A DNA stretch of 36,664 nucleotides from Armatimonadota bacterium (GTDB taxonomy: Bacteria > Sysuimicrobiota > Sysuimicrobiia > Sysuimicrobiales > Sysuimicrobiaceae). Where the stretch lies: positions 1 through 36,664 of the forward strand of contig JANXBY010000059.1 in the NCBI GenBank assembly GCA_025060455.1. Direction: 5' to 3'. Of this stretch, positions 1 to 7,787 are shown piece by piece. Below the pieces are notes generated by a model. That model searched no databases. It was not told where the DNA came from and was given only the letters and a program-made list of their open reading frames with translations. The translations under genes were made by a program, and so were the position numbers. Each line of letters opens with the position of its first letter. Position 1 is the stretch's first letter.

Positions 1-1
1 C

Positions 2-646
2 CAGAGCCACGTGCGCGCGGCCCGGGCCACCCGGGAAGGCCGGTTCTCTGGGCACCTGGTGCCGGTGGAAGGGCTGGACCCGCAGGGACGGCCGGCGGTG
101 GTGGAGCACGACGAGGGGATCCGGTTCGAGCCGTCCCTGGAGCGCATGCTGCAGCTGCCGCCCGCGTTCCGGCCCGACGGACGGCTGACCGCCGGAAACA
201 GCTCGCAGATCTCCGACGGGGCCGCGGCGGTATTGGTGGCAGACCGCGAGTTCGCCCGCGCCCACGGGCTACGGGCCCGCGCCCGGTTCCGGGCGCGGAT
301 GGTGGTGGCGGGAGACCCCACCCTGCAGCTCATGGAGGTGGTGCCTGCCACGCGCGCCGCCCTGCAGCGGGCGAGGCTGGCCCTGGAGGACGTGGACGTG
401 GTCGAGATCAACGAAGCGTTCGCCAGCGTGGTCCTCGCGTGGGCGCGGGAGCTGGAACCGGACATGGAACGTGTGAACCCCAACGGCGGGGCCATCGCAC
501 ACGGCCATCCCCTGGGTGCCACCGGCGCGGTGTTGATGGCGAAGCTTCTGGACGAGCTGGAGCAGCGGGACGGCCAGTTCGGCCTGCAGGTGATGTGCAT
601 CGGCCACGGGATGGCCACGGCGACAGTCCTGGAGCGGGTCGCCTGA
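2..646 (+). CDS. Thiolase family protein (acetyl-CoA acetyltransferase), C-terminal part
   Basis: The reading frame is open to the left edge, so the N-terminal half, with the acylated active-site cysteine, lies outside the window. The visible 214 residues carry the C-terminal thiolase signatures: [11 protein letters not shown], the NEAF motif, then [14 protein letters not shown] with the conserved active-site histidine, and [10 protein letters not shown] with the second catalytic cysteine near the end. Thiolases condense or cleave acyl-CoAs in beta-oxidation or acetoacetyl-CoA formation in the cytoplasm. The usual CxGGG is CIGHG here, which suggests a broad-specificity acyl-CoA thiolase rather than a strict acetoacetyl-CoA enzyme; this is an inference. 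Only 7 bases separate it from the acyl-CoA synthetase alpha gene, so the two probably share a transcript and substrates. Confidence 0.9.
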   Translation, partial: QSHVRAARATREGRFSGHLVPVEGLDPQGRPAVVEHDEGIRFEPSLERMLQLPPAFRPDGRLTAGNSSQISDGAAAVLVADREFARAHGLRARARFRARMVVAGDPTLQLMEVVPATRAALQRARLALEDVDVVEINEAFASVVLAWARELEPDMERVNPNGGAIAHGHPLGATGAVLMAKLLDELEQRDGQFGLQVMCIGHGMATATVLERVA

Positions 647-653
647 GAGCCGC

Positions 654-2093
654 ATGGTCGAAGCCTGCGGTGCAGCACCTCAGGGGCTGGACGCGTTCTT
701 CGCGCCGCGCGGGATCGCGGTGGTCGGAGCGTCCGCGGAGCCTGGGGGACCTGGCCACCAGATCGTGGCGCAGCTGCAGCAGACCCACTACGCAGGCGGC
801 GTGTACCCTGTAAACCCGCGCGCCACGGAGGTCCGGGGCCTGCCGTGCTACCCCACCGTCCTGCAGGTGCCGGGCTCGGTGGACCTGGCCGTGGTGGTGG
901 TCCCGGCGCCCGCGTGCCTGGTGGTGGCTGCGCAGCTCGCATCCCGCCGTCAGCAGAGGGGGGACGCAGCAGCCGCGGTGGTGGTCTCCGGCGGGTTCGC
1001 GGAGACCGGGCCGGCGGGACGTGACCTTCAGGACCAGCTGGCGCGCACCCTCCGCGCCGCGGGTATCCGGCTGGTGGGCCCGAACTGCCTGGGCGTGGCG
1101 GACGCCCACACGGGGTTGACCACGAGCTTCGACCTGGGACCATACCCCGCGGGTGGGGCCTCCCTGTTAAGCCAGAGCGGGGCATTCGTGATGTCGTTCT
1201 TGCAGTGGGCGCGGCCCCTGGAGATGGTGGGCCTGTGCAAGCTGGCCTCCGTGGGGAACATGGCCGACGTCAGCCTCACGGAGCTGCTGGCGTATCTGGC
1301 GGAGGACCGGTGCACTCGGGTGGTGGGCATCTACCTGGAGGGCGTCCAGGACGCCCGAGGATTCGTCCAGACGGCGGCCCGGGTGGCCCGTCGCAAGCCG
1401 GTGGTGGTGCTGAAGCCCGGGCGGACGGAAGCGGGGGGCCGCGCCGCGCAGAGCCACACGGGTACGGTGGCCAGCCCCGACGCCATCTACGACGGCGCGT
1501 TCCGCCAGGCCGGGGTGGTGCGGGCCAGAACGGTGTCGGAGTTCTACGGGGTGGTGCGGGCCTTCGAGCGGTTGCCGCTCCCTCGGGGAGGCCGCGTGGC
1601 GGTGCTGAGCGCGGTGGGCGGCCCCGGGACGGTGTGCGTGGACGAGGTGGCCAGCGAGCCCCGCCTGCAGCTGGCCCGTTTTTCCCCGCGGACCTCCCAG
1701 CAGCTGCGGGCGGTGCTTTCCGAGCTGGCCACGGTCGGCCAGCCCGACGGGTACGTGGACATGACAGGGGCCCTGGTGGCCCGGACCCACGGGGACGCCC
1801 TCCGGGTGCTGCTGGAAGACGACGGCGTGGACGCGGTCATCCTGCTCACCCCGCCACCGGCCTTCCTGGACGAGCAGGAGGTGGCACAGTCGGTGCTCGA
1901 AGCCTACCGGGAGCAGCCCCCGGACCGAGCCAAGCCCGTCCTCGTGGTGCTGACCTTCGGAGACGCGGCCATGGCCGCCCGCAAGACCCTGGAAAAGGGC
2001 GGGCTGTGCACCTTCGAATTCCCGGAGGAGGCGGTGCGGGTGTTGGCGCGGATGGTGGAGTACGCGCAGGCCCGTCACCGGTTCCAGCGGTGA
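654..2093 (+). CDS. acdA: Acetate/acyl-CoA ligase (ADP-forming), alpha subunit
   Basis: The 479-residue protein has the CoA-binding Rossmann domain at the start (FFAPRGIAVVGASAEPG, about residues 13-30), then two succinyl-CoA-ligase-like domains. VGPNCLGV, LLSQSGAF and AQSHTGT are seen in order; His268 in SHTG is the expected phosphohistidine. The complex converts an acyl-CoA plus ADP and phosphate to the acid, CoA and ATP, so it makes ATP during amino-acid fermentation. Length matches the separate archaeal-type alpha subunit (about 460-480 residues) rather than the roughly 700-residue alpha-beta fusion common in bacteria. The gene overlaps the beta subunit by four bases (GTGA). The start ATG has only a weak ribosome site, consistent with coupling to the upstream thiolase. 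Confidence 0.92.
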   Translation: MVEACGAAPQGLDAFFAPRGIAVVGASAEPGGPGHQIVAQLQQTHYAGGVYPVNPRATEVRGLPCYPTVLQVPGSVDLAVVVVPAPACLVVAAQLASRRQQRGDAAAAVVVSGGFAETGPAGRDLQDQLARTLRAAGIRLVGPNCLGVADAHTGLTTSFDLGPYPAGGASLLSQSGAFVMSFLQWARPLEMVGLCKLASVGNMADVSLTELLAYLAEDRCTRVVGIYLEGVQDARGFVQTAARVARRKPVVVLKPGRTEAGGRAAQSHTGTVASPDAIYDGAFRQAGVVRARTVSEFYGVVRAFERLPLPRGGRVAVLSAVGGPGTVCVDEVASEPRLQLARFSPRTSQQLRAVLSELATVGQPDGYVDMTGALVARTHGDALRVLLEDDGVDAVILLTPPPAFLDEQEVAQSVLEAYREQPPDRAKPVLVVLTFGDAAMAARKTLEKGGLCTFEFPEEAVRVLARMVEYAQARHRFQR

Positions 2094-2857
2094 GTCACCC
2101 GGCGGTCGAGCGGGCCGCACGAGAGCGGCGTCAGGTTCTGCGGGAGTGGGAGGGCTACGAGCTGTGCGCGGCCTACGGCATCCCGCACCCGCCGTGGGCC
2201 CTGGCCCACAACGAGGAGGAGGCGGTGGCCGCAGCCTGCGGGTTGGGCGAGGCCGTGGTGTTGAAGGTGTCTTCCCCAGACGTGGTGCACAAGTCGGACG
2301 TGGGCGGAGTGCTCGTGGGCCTGCGGGGCGAACGCGCGGTCCGGGAAGGGTTCCGCCGGCTGCGGGCGGAGCTGGAGCGGCGTGCCCCAGGGGCGCGGTG
2401 GGAGGGGGTCCTGGTGCAGCCGGTGGTGGCGGGCGGCGTGGAGGTGGTGGTGGGTGGCCTCCGCGACCCCCAGTTCGGTCCGGTGGTGATGGTAGGTTCC
2501 GGCGGCGTGCTGGTGGAGGTCCTGCAGGACGTGGCCTTCCGTCTGGCCCCTGTGGACCGGGAGGAAGCGCTACGGCAGATCCAGGACACCGCGTGCTACC
2601 GCCTGCTGCAGGGCGTCCGGGGTCAGCCGCCCGCGGACGTGGAGGCCCTGGCGGAGGTGGTGGTGCGGGCCGGCGAGCTCCTGGTGGCGGAACCCTACGT
2701 GAAGGAACTGGACCTCAACCCCGTGATCGCGGGGCCTCAGGGGTGCTGGGCGGTAGACGTACGGGTCATCCTGGATCGCGACGTGCCGTCCGTGGGTGAG
2801 GGTACCGGCCAGACGTCGTCGTACACGCAGGACTGGGGTCCGGCGACCGCCGAATGA
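2090..2857 (+). CDS. acdB: Acetate/acyl-CoA ligase (ADP-forming), beta subunit (ATP-grasp)
   Basis: The start is the GTG at 2090 that overlaps the alpha stop codon; the frame stays open far upstream, but that extension is only the shadow of acdA. The resulting 255-residue protein is an ATP-grasp domain with the diagnostic VVLKVSSPDVVHKSDVGGV segment (about residues 46-64), a central acidic metal-binding region near VELDLNPV-like residues (KELDLNPVIAG), and a glycine-rich VMVGSGGVLVEV strand. It binds ADP/ATP and transfers phosphate to and from the alpha subunit histidine. Length is close to the usual 230-240 residues of split beta subunits, with an extra C-terminal tail of about 20 residues (GEGTGQTSSYTQDWG) that I do not recognise. 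Alpha and beta should form a 2:2 complex. Confidence 0.92.
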   Translation: MSHPAVERAARERRQVLREWEGYELCAAYGIPHPPWALAHNEEEAVAAACGLGEAVVLKVSSPDVVHKSDVGGVLVGLRGERAVREGFRRLRAELERRAPGARWEGVLVQPVVAGGVEVVVGGLRDPQFGPVVMVGSGGVLVEVLQDVAFRLAPVDREEALRQIQDTACYRLLQGVRGQPPADVEALAEVVVRAGELLVAEPYVKELDLNPVIAGPQGCWAVDVRVILDRDVPSVGEGTGQTSSYTQDWGPATAE

Positions 2858-2932
2858 GGCGCACTGAGTGGGCGCGGAGGTCCCGCAAGTGCGGTGGCAA
2901 TCCCGGCTCGTGACGACCGGTGACGGCCAGCT

Positions 2933-4177
2933 GTGTTGAGCCGTCCAGAGGTGGTGGTGGTCGGGGCCGGGGCCGTGGGCCTGTGGTGCGCGTGCACGCT
3001 CGCAGAGGCAGGGCTCCGGGTCACCGTGTTGGAGCGAAGACACCCCGGTGCGGGCGCCTCCTGGGGCAACGCGGGCTGGGTGGTCCCCTCCCACAGCGTG
3101 CCGCTGGCGCATCCGGGCGCCCTGCGGCGCGGCCTGCGGTGGCTTCTGGATCCTGAAAGCCCCCTGTACGTGCCCCTGAGGCTGGAGGGGAGGCTTTGGA
3201 GCTGGCTGTGGCAGTTCCGCAGGTTCAGCACGCCCGCCCACGTGCGGCGCGCGGTGCCGCTCCTTGTGCGCTTGCAACGCCGGAGCGCGGAGCTGTACGG
3301 CCAGCTGGCGGCGCAGGGGCTGGAGTTCGGATGGCAACGGGCCGGGTCCATGTCCACGTTCCTCGACCCTCAGGAGTACCGCGGCTTCCTAGACGAGGTG
3401 GAACTCCTCCGACAGGAGGGCGTGGCCGCGGAGGAGATGGACGCGCCCTCCGCGCGGGAGTGGGAGCCCCTGTTGCGAGCGGGGCTGGCGGGCGCGGTGT
3501 ACTTCCCGGAGGACGGCCACCTCGACCCCGCGGCACTGGTTGCAGCCCTGGCGCAGCGGGCTGTTCAGCTGGGTGCGAAGGTGCAGAGCGGGACCGAGGT
3601 GCGGTTGAGGGCGGACGGGCGGAAGGTTACCGTGGAGACCCCGACTTGGCGCGCGCAGCCGCAGCTGTTGGTGGTGGCCGCGGGCGTGTGGAGTGCGCTG
3701 CTGCTGCGCGGGGTGGGCGTGCGCCTTCCGGTGGTGCCCGCGAAGGGCTACAGCATCACCGTGGACGGGCAGGCCGGCCCGTGTTGCCCGCTCATGTTGA
3801 CCGAGGCTCGGGTGGCCGTCACCCCTCTGCGGGGCCCGGACGGTTCACCCCGCGTGCGGCTGGCAGGGACCCTGGAGTTGGGGGTATGGGACTCTCAGCC
3901 CAGGTCCCGGCGGGTGGACGCCATCCGGAAGGCGGTAGGCCGCTACCTGCAGCTGGACCCCCAGGGCGGTGAGGTGTGGGCGGGGCTGCGGCCGTGCACT
4001 CCGGACGGGCTTCCCGTGGTGGGGCGGCCGAGGGCGCTCGACAACCTGCTGGTGGCCACCGGGCACGGGACGCTGGGGATCTCCCTGGCCCCCGCCACCG
4101 CAGAGCTGGTGGCCCAGCTGGCGCGCGGCGAAGACCCGGAGGAAGTGCGGCTCCTCCGTCCGGATCGATTCGGGTAG
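2933..4177 (+). CDS. FAD-dependent amino-acid oxidoreductase, DadA family
   Basis: The 414-residue protein starts with a dinucleotide-binding fold, VVVVGAGAVGLWCACTLAEAG (residues 7-27), followed by GASWGNAGWVVPS, a DadA-type segment, and ends with the FAD-contacting GHGTLGISLAP motif (about residues 372-382). This is the D-amino-acid dehydrogenase/D-hydroxyproline dehydrogenase group: it oxidises a D-amino or imino acid to the keto acid and passes electrons to a quinone or another carrier, usually at the inner face of the membrane. The start is a GTG at 2933, just before the beta strand; a TTG follows directly. It lies 75 bases downstream of the acyl-CoA ligase genes on the same strand, which fits amino-acid catabolism. 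Substrate cannot be read from the sequence. Confidence 0.82.
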   Translation: MLSRPEVVVVGAGAVGLWCACTLAEAGLRVTVLERRHPGAGASWGNAGWVVPSHSVPLAHPGALRRGLRWLLDPESPLYVPLRLEGRLWSWLWQFRRFSTPAHVRRAVPLLVRLQRRSAELYGQLAAQGLEFGWQRAGSMSTFLDPQEYRGFLDEVELLRQEGVAAEEMDAPSAREWEPLLRAGLAGAVYFPEDGHLDPAALVAALAQRAVQLGAKVQSGTEVRLRADGRKVTVETPTWRAQPQLLVVAAGVWSALLLRGVGVRLPVVPAKGYSITVDGQAGPCCPLMLTEARVAVTPLRGPDGSPRVRLAGTLELGVWDSQPRSRRVDAIRKAVGRYLQLDPQGGEVWAGLRPCTPDGLPVVGRPRALDNLLVATGHGTLGISLAPATAELVAQLARGEDPEEVRLLRPDRFG

Positions 4178-4183
4178 CTGCTT

Positions 4184-5317
4184 TTAGGACGCGTGCAGCT
4201 GTCTGGCCAAGTACGCTACCCGGTGCTCCACCTCCGCGGGCATGGGGTGCAGTCCAGGTGGGTAGCGGTGTCCCTGGTCCAGCAGGTGTTGGAGCCCTGC
4301 CAGGAGCAGGGCAGCGGTGAGGTCAAACGCGTCGTACGGGTCGCCACCGCCCGCGGCGAGGTTGAACATCGCACCCCCGGCGAGCAGGTACACGCGCCGG
4401 CCGGGAAGTCGGACTTCTTCCAGGTGGGGCCTCAGGCACCGGGTGGGATGGCGGCGGAGGGCCTCGGTGTCCAGCTCCTGGTTGGAGTGGCCCACGTTCA
4501 GCAGGAACGCTCCGTCCCGCAGCAGGTGGAAGTGCTCCTCCCGCAGGACGCCGTCCCGTCCGGTGGCGGTCACCACCACATCCGCCCGGGGCAGGGCCCG
4601 CTCCAGCTCCTGCACCTCGCAGCCCGCGTGGCGCGCCAGCAGCTGCCGGTCGGGCCTCAGCTCCACCACCACGGGCAGGGCACCCAAAAGCCGCGCGTAC
4701 TCCGCCACGCCCTGGCCGACAGGCCCGTAGCCCAACACCGCGACCCGCTTGCCGTACAGGGTCACGCGCGCCACGTCCAGGAACGTGATCCACGTGACCA
4801 GCCCCACCAGGTGACGGTTGTGGAGCCCCTCCTTCAAGGGGAGGGCGTTCCAGTCCAGCACGGGAAACGGGAGCACCGCCTGCTGGAGCCGCTGCACGCC
4901 CGTGCCGGTGGCCTCCATGGCCGCCCGCACCGGACCGGCCAGCTCGCGGTCCCGGGCCGCGCGGGTGCTGAGGTCTGCCCCCATCTCGCACAGGTAGTGG
5001 GGACCTTGCCGCAGGGCCCAGGCAAAGCCCGCCTCCCACTCCTCCGGGCGCATGCCTCGCCGCGCACGCACCTGGGCGCCCTGCTCGGCCAGGTAGGAGC
5101 ACACCTCGTCCCGCACGGTGGCGGGGTTGCAGCTAACCACAAGGACCTGTGCACCCCCGGCCAGCACCGCCTCGATCACCGGGACGGTCTTGAGGTCCAG
5201 GTGCACGGAGAACGCCACGCGCACGCCCCGCAGGTCCCGCCCGCGCACCGCCTCCGCGACCCGCGCGGTGAGTGGGGTCTGCTGCCGCAGGTACTCCAGC
5301 TCCTCCCGGAAGCCCAT
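4184..5317 (-). CDS. S-adenosylhomocysteine hydrolase-like protein, divergent active site
   Basis: The 377-residue product aligns along its length with adenosylhomocysteinase: HLDLKT (residues 39-44, the conserved substrate-binding His), SCNPAT, a Rossmann NAD site VLGYGPVGQGVAEYA (194-208), NVGHSNQELD (274-283) and LLAGGAMFNLAAGGGDP. True enzymes release adenosine and homocysteine. Here key positions differ: DDGGDLT is CEMGADLS (110-117), EETTTG is MEATGTG (second Glu replaced by Ala136), and the catalytic K..FDN is K162-EGL-H166-N167, so the catalytic Asp is His. The C-terminal LT..Q..Y tail is also missing. Start ATG at 5317 is chosen because GAAGG lies 9 bases upstream and a promoter (5353-5381) overlaps the alternative GTG at 5362. 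It converges with the DadA gene, six bases apart. Function is probably not standard SAH hydrolysis. Confidence 0.8.
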   Translation of the reverse strand: MGFREELEYLRQQTPLTARVAEAVRGRDLRGVRVAFSVHLDLKTVPVIEAVLAGGAQVLVVSCNPATVRDEVCSYLAEQGAQVRARRGMRPEEWEAGFAWALRQGPHYLCEMGADLSTRAARDRELAGPVRAAMEATGTGVQRLQQAVLPFPVLDWNALPLKEGLHNRHLVGLVTWITFLDVARVTLYGKRVAVLGYGPVGQGVAEYARLLGALPVVVELRPDRQLLARHAGCEVQELERALPRADVVVTATGRDGVLREEHFHLLRDGAFLLNVGHSNQELDTEALRRHPTRCLRPHLEEVRLPGRRVYLLAGGAMFNLAAGGGDPYDAFDLTAALLLAGLQHLLDQGHRYPPGLHPMPAEVEHRVAYLARQLHAS

Positions 5318-5352
5318 GGTCGGCCCGCCTTCGCGAGCGCCACGCGTCCGCC

Positions 5353-5381
5353 ATGCTACCACCGGGCGTCCAAGGGCTCAA
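5353..5381 (-). promoter_or_regulatory. Sigma-70-type promoter for the SAHH-like gene
   Basis: On the minus strand TTGAGC (5381-5376) is followed after 17 bases by TAGCAT (5358-5353). Transcription would begin near 5346, giving a leader of about 30 bases before the ATG at 5317. This rules against the GTG at 5362 as a start. Four of six bases match consensus in each box. Confidence 0.5.
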
Positions 5382-5476
5382 CGCGAACTTTCGGGCCCTG
5401 CAGGAATGCCCCCCGTGGAGGCGAAGACGGTTTGAAAAACGTGCGGGAGGTGGTGGCCGTGTGCGGGCCGGTGGTG

Positions 5477-6292
5477 ATGGAGGCCGTGGCGGAGGAGGTG
5501 AGCCGTCGCAGGTTCCTGAGCGCCGCCGCGGCCGCGGTGGTGGGCGCGGTGAGCTCGCAGCTGGTGGGCCCTCAGCCGGTTCTCGCAGCTCCCCGCACGG
5601 GCGGGTTCCGCCGGATCCAGGACCTCACCCACACCCTCAAGCCCACGTTCCCCTCGTTCTCGGGCCAGCCCGTGTTCAAGACCGAGGTGGCGGTGACCGT
5701 CCAGAAGGATGGTTACTACGGGCTGAACGTCAGCTACTTCGAGCACATCGGGACCCACATGGACGCGCCCGCCCACTTCGGAGACGGCGCCCGGACGGTG
5801 GAGCAGCTGTCGCCCTCGGTTCTGGTGGCGCCCGTGGCGGTGGTGCACATCCACGAGCGGGCGGCCAAGGACCACGACGCGCAGGTGACCCCGGACGACG
5901 TCCGCGCGTGGGAGAGGCGGTACGGGCGCCTGCCGCGGGGTGCTGCGGTGTTCATGCACAGCGGGTGGGAGTCCCGGGTGGGCAGCTCCCGGGCCTTCCG
6001 CAACCCGGATAGCTCGGGGGTGATGCACTTCCCGGGCTTTCATCCGGACACGGCGGAGTTCCTGCTCCGGGAGCGGGACGTGGTGGGGATCGGTGTGGAC
6101 ACCCTGAGCCTGGACTTCGGTCCCTCCACGGACTTCAAGACTCACCGCACTTGGCTTCCCGCCAACCGCTGGGGGCTGGAGAACCTGGCCAACCTGGCCC
6201 GGATTCCTCCTGCGGGCGCCTGGGTGTTCGTGGGGGCCCCGAAGGTGGCGGGAGGGTCCGGGGGCCCGTGCCGGGTGTTCGCCCTGTGGTGA
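5477..6292 (+). CDS. Cyclase/kynurenine-formamidase family protein with Tat signal
   Basis: The 271-residue protein opens with a twin-arginine signal (SRRRFLSAAAAAVVGA, about residues 9-24) and an Ala-x-Ala type end near VLAAPR, so it is probably exported folded. The mature part has the metal-binding HIGTHMDAPAHFGDG motif (PF04199 cyclase family) and later DTLSLDFGPSTDFKTH, where further metal and catalytic residues lie. Family members hydrolyse N-formylkynurenine, cyclise polyketides or open lactones and amides; the substrate here is unknown. ATG at 5477 is preferred because it places the RR motif near the N-terminus; a GTG six codons earlier is also possible. It is followed by a UlaG-like hydrolase on the same strand with about 70 bases between. 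Confidence 0.85.
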   Translation: MEAVAEEVSRRRFLSAAAAAVVGAVSSQLVGPQPVLAAPRTGGFRRIQDLTHTLKPTFPSFSGQPVFKTEVAVTVQKDGYYGLNVSYFEHIGTHMDAPAHFGDGARTVEQLSPSVLVAPVAVVHIHERAAKDHDAQVTPDDVRAWERRYGRLPRGAAVFMHSGWESRVGSSRAFRNPDSSGVMHFPGFHPDTAEFLLRERDVVGIGVDTLSLDFGPSTDFKTHRTWLPANRWGLENLANLARIPPAGAWVFVGAPKVAGGSGGPCRVFALW

Positions 6293-6363
6293 GGCGGGAG
6301 CAGGAGGAGGCCAGCGGGGCGCCTAACCGAAACCTGTGAAAGGCCTGCGGGGAGGTGCTGCCC

Positions 6364-7050
6364 ATGAAGATCACGTACTTCGGGCACGCCTGCTTCCTCC
6401 TGGAGAGCCGGGAAGGCAAGCGGATCCTCATCGACCCGTTCAACCACCAGGTGGGCTACCCGGTCCCGCGGGTGGCCGCGGACCTGGTGCTGGTGAGCCA
6501 CGAGCACTTCGACCACAATCACGTGGAGGCGGCCACCGGCTCCCCGCGGGTGATCCGCGGCCTGCGGGACGACGGCCGGGAGTTCGCGGACGTCAAGGAG
6601 ACGGTGGAGGGTGTGCGGGTGGTGGCCATGCCCACCTACCACGACGCCGTGCAGGGGGCGCAGCGGGGCAAGAACGCCATGTTCCGGATCGAGGTGGACG
6701 GCCTGAAGATCCTGCACTGCGGGGACCTGGGGCACGACCTGGAGGGCGCCAACTTCCACGAGGGGGCCTACAAGGGTGCGCTGAAGCCCGACATCCTGAT
6801 GGTGCCCGTGGGAGGGCACTACACCATCGACGCCCGCACCGCGGAGATGGTGGTGAACCGCCTGCAGGCGCGGGTGGTCATCCCCATGCACTACCGCACG
6901 GAGGCCAACCCCGACTGGCCCCTGGCGCCCGTGGACGAGTTCCTGGCAGGCAAGCGCAACGTGACCCGCGTGGGCCACCGAGTGGAGGCCACGCCACTTC
7001 CGAGCTACCGGGAGGTGTGGGTGATGGACTGGAAGGAGAAGGGAGCGTGA
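6364..7050 (+). CDS. UlaG/YtkL-like metal-dependent hydrolase (MBL fold)
   Basis: The 228-residue protein begins MKITYFGHACFLLE and carries the metallo-beta-lactamase metal ligands SHEHFDHNH (HxHxDH), HCGDLGHDL and GGHYTID, followed by VIPMHYRTEANP. These are the features of the UPF0173 group (YtkL-like), soluble hydrolases of about 225-230 residues whose natural substrates are largely unassigned. Start ATG 6364 has GGGGAGG at 6349-6355, nine bases upstream, so the GTG at 6355 is rejected. It overlaps the pyrophosphatase gene by four bases (GTGA), so both are translationally coupled. Confidence 0.88.
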   Translation: MKITYFGHACFLLESREGKRILIDPFNHQVGYPVPRVAADLVLVSHEHFDHNHVEAATGSPRVIRGLRDDGREFADVKETVEGVRVVAMPTYHDAVQGAQRGKNAMFRIEVDGLKILHCGDLGHDLEGANFHEGAYKGALKPDILMVPVGGHYTIDARTAEMVVNRLQARVVIPMHYRTEANPDWPLAPVDEFLAGKRNVTRVGHRVEATPLPSYREVWVMDWKEKGA

Positions 7051-7538
7051 ACGACAGAAGTGTGCTGGCCCGGGTGGAGATCCCCCGGGGCAGCCGCAAC
7101 AAGTACGAGTGGGACCCCGTGCGGGGCGTGCGGCTGGACCGCGTGCTGTACTCGCCCCTCCACTACCCCGCGGACTACGGTTTCCTCGAAGACACCCTGG
7201 CGGAGGACGGAGATCACCTGGACGTGCTGGTGTTCACCTTCGAGCCCACCTTCCCCGGCTGTCTGGTGGAGGTGCGGCCCATCGGGGTGCTGGACATGCG
7301 GGACGAGAAAGGGCGTGATCAGAAGATCCTGGCGGTACCCGTGGCGGACCCACGGTTCGACGGCGTCACGGAGCTCGACGGGGTCCCCCCGCACTTCCTC
7401 CGGGAGGTGGAGCACTTCTTCGCGGTGTACAAGGAGCTGGAGCGCAAACCGGTGGAGATCTACGGTTGGGCCGGGGCGGAGGCCGCGTGGCGGCTGGTGG
7501 AGGAGGCACAGCGCCGGGCGCGGAAGCAGCACGGTTAG
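7047..7538 (+). CDS. ppa: Inorganic pyrophosphatase (family I)
   Basis: Hydrolyses pyrophosphate to two phosphates with Mg2+, pulling biosynthetic reactions forward in the cytoplasm. The 163-residue protein has the family I order: EIPRGSRNKYEWD, RVLYSPLHYPADYGFLEDT, and the signature EDGDHLDVLVF, where the usual Pro of DxDPxD is His. It ends with VEHFFAVYKELE. Length is typical for prokaryotic enzymes. The GTG start at 7047 overlaps the upstream stop; AAGGAG at 7033-7038 serves as ribosome site. Its stop TAG shares the four bases TTAG with the stop of the convergent gene at 7535. Confidence 0.93.
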   Translation: MNDRSVLARVEIPRGSRNKYEWDPVRGVRLDRVLYSPLHYPADYGFLEDTLAEDGDHLDVLVFTFEPTFPGCLVEVRPIGVLDMRDEKGRDQKILAVPVADPRFDGVTELDGVPPHFLREVEHFFAVYKELERKPVEIYGWAGAEAAWRLVEEAQRRARKQHG

Positions 7539-7786
7539 CCCCGCGCCCGCAGGCCCGAGGCGGCTCCGTAGACCGCGATGGCAAGCCAGACCAGGTTCAC
7601 GAAGGCAGAGGGCACGGCCCCGTAGTACAGGCTGTTGGCGCCCAGCAGCAGGCTGCCGGCGGCGTTCAGCCCCTGATACAGCAGGCTACCGCCGTGCACG
7701 CGGCGGCTGGAAACCAGGAAGTACGCCAGCAGCAGGGCCGCCGCGCCCACCCACCCCAGGGCGTCCACCAGGGCGCTGCGGGGCAC
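7535..7786 (-). CDS. Small membrane protein, CBU_0592-like
   Basis: The 83-residue protein is almost entirely hydrophobic and should form two or three membrane helices: LGWVGAAALLLAYFLVSS, LLYQGLNAAGSLLLGANSLYY and AFVNLVWLAIAVYGAASGL. The order GW-GA..LL.AY.L.S, S.LYQ..N..GS and PSA..N..W..I matches the small CBU_0592-type family, whose function is unknown. The GTG start at 7786 lies one base after the pepA stop, with GGAGG inside the end of pepA, so it is the last gene of the minus-strand peptidase operon. Confidence 0.75.
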   Translation of the reverse strand: MPRSALVDALGWVGAAALLLAYFLVSSRRVHGGSLLYQGLNAAGSLLLGANSLYYGAVPSAFVNLVWLAIAVYGAASGLRARG

Positions 7787-7787
7787 C

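Noticed and set aside
4193-5476. Long open frame upstream of the cyclase, opposite the SAHH-like gene
   Set aside because: It is antisense to a well-supported gene, has low-complexity His/Gln/Pro-rich composition and no family features; the real cyclase begins at the Tat signal at 5477.
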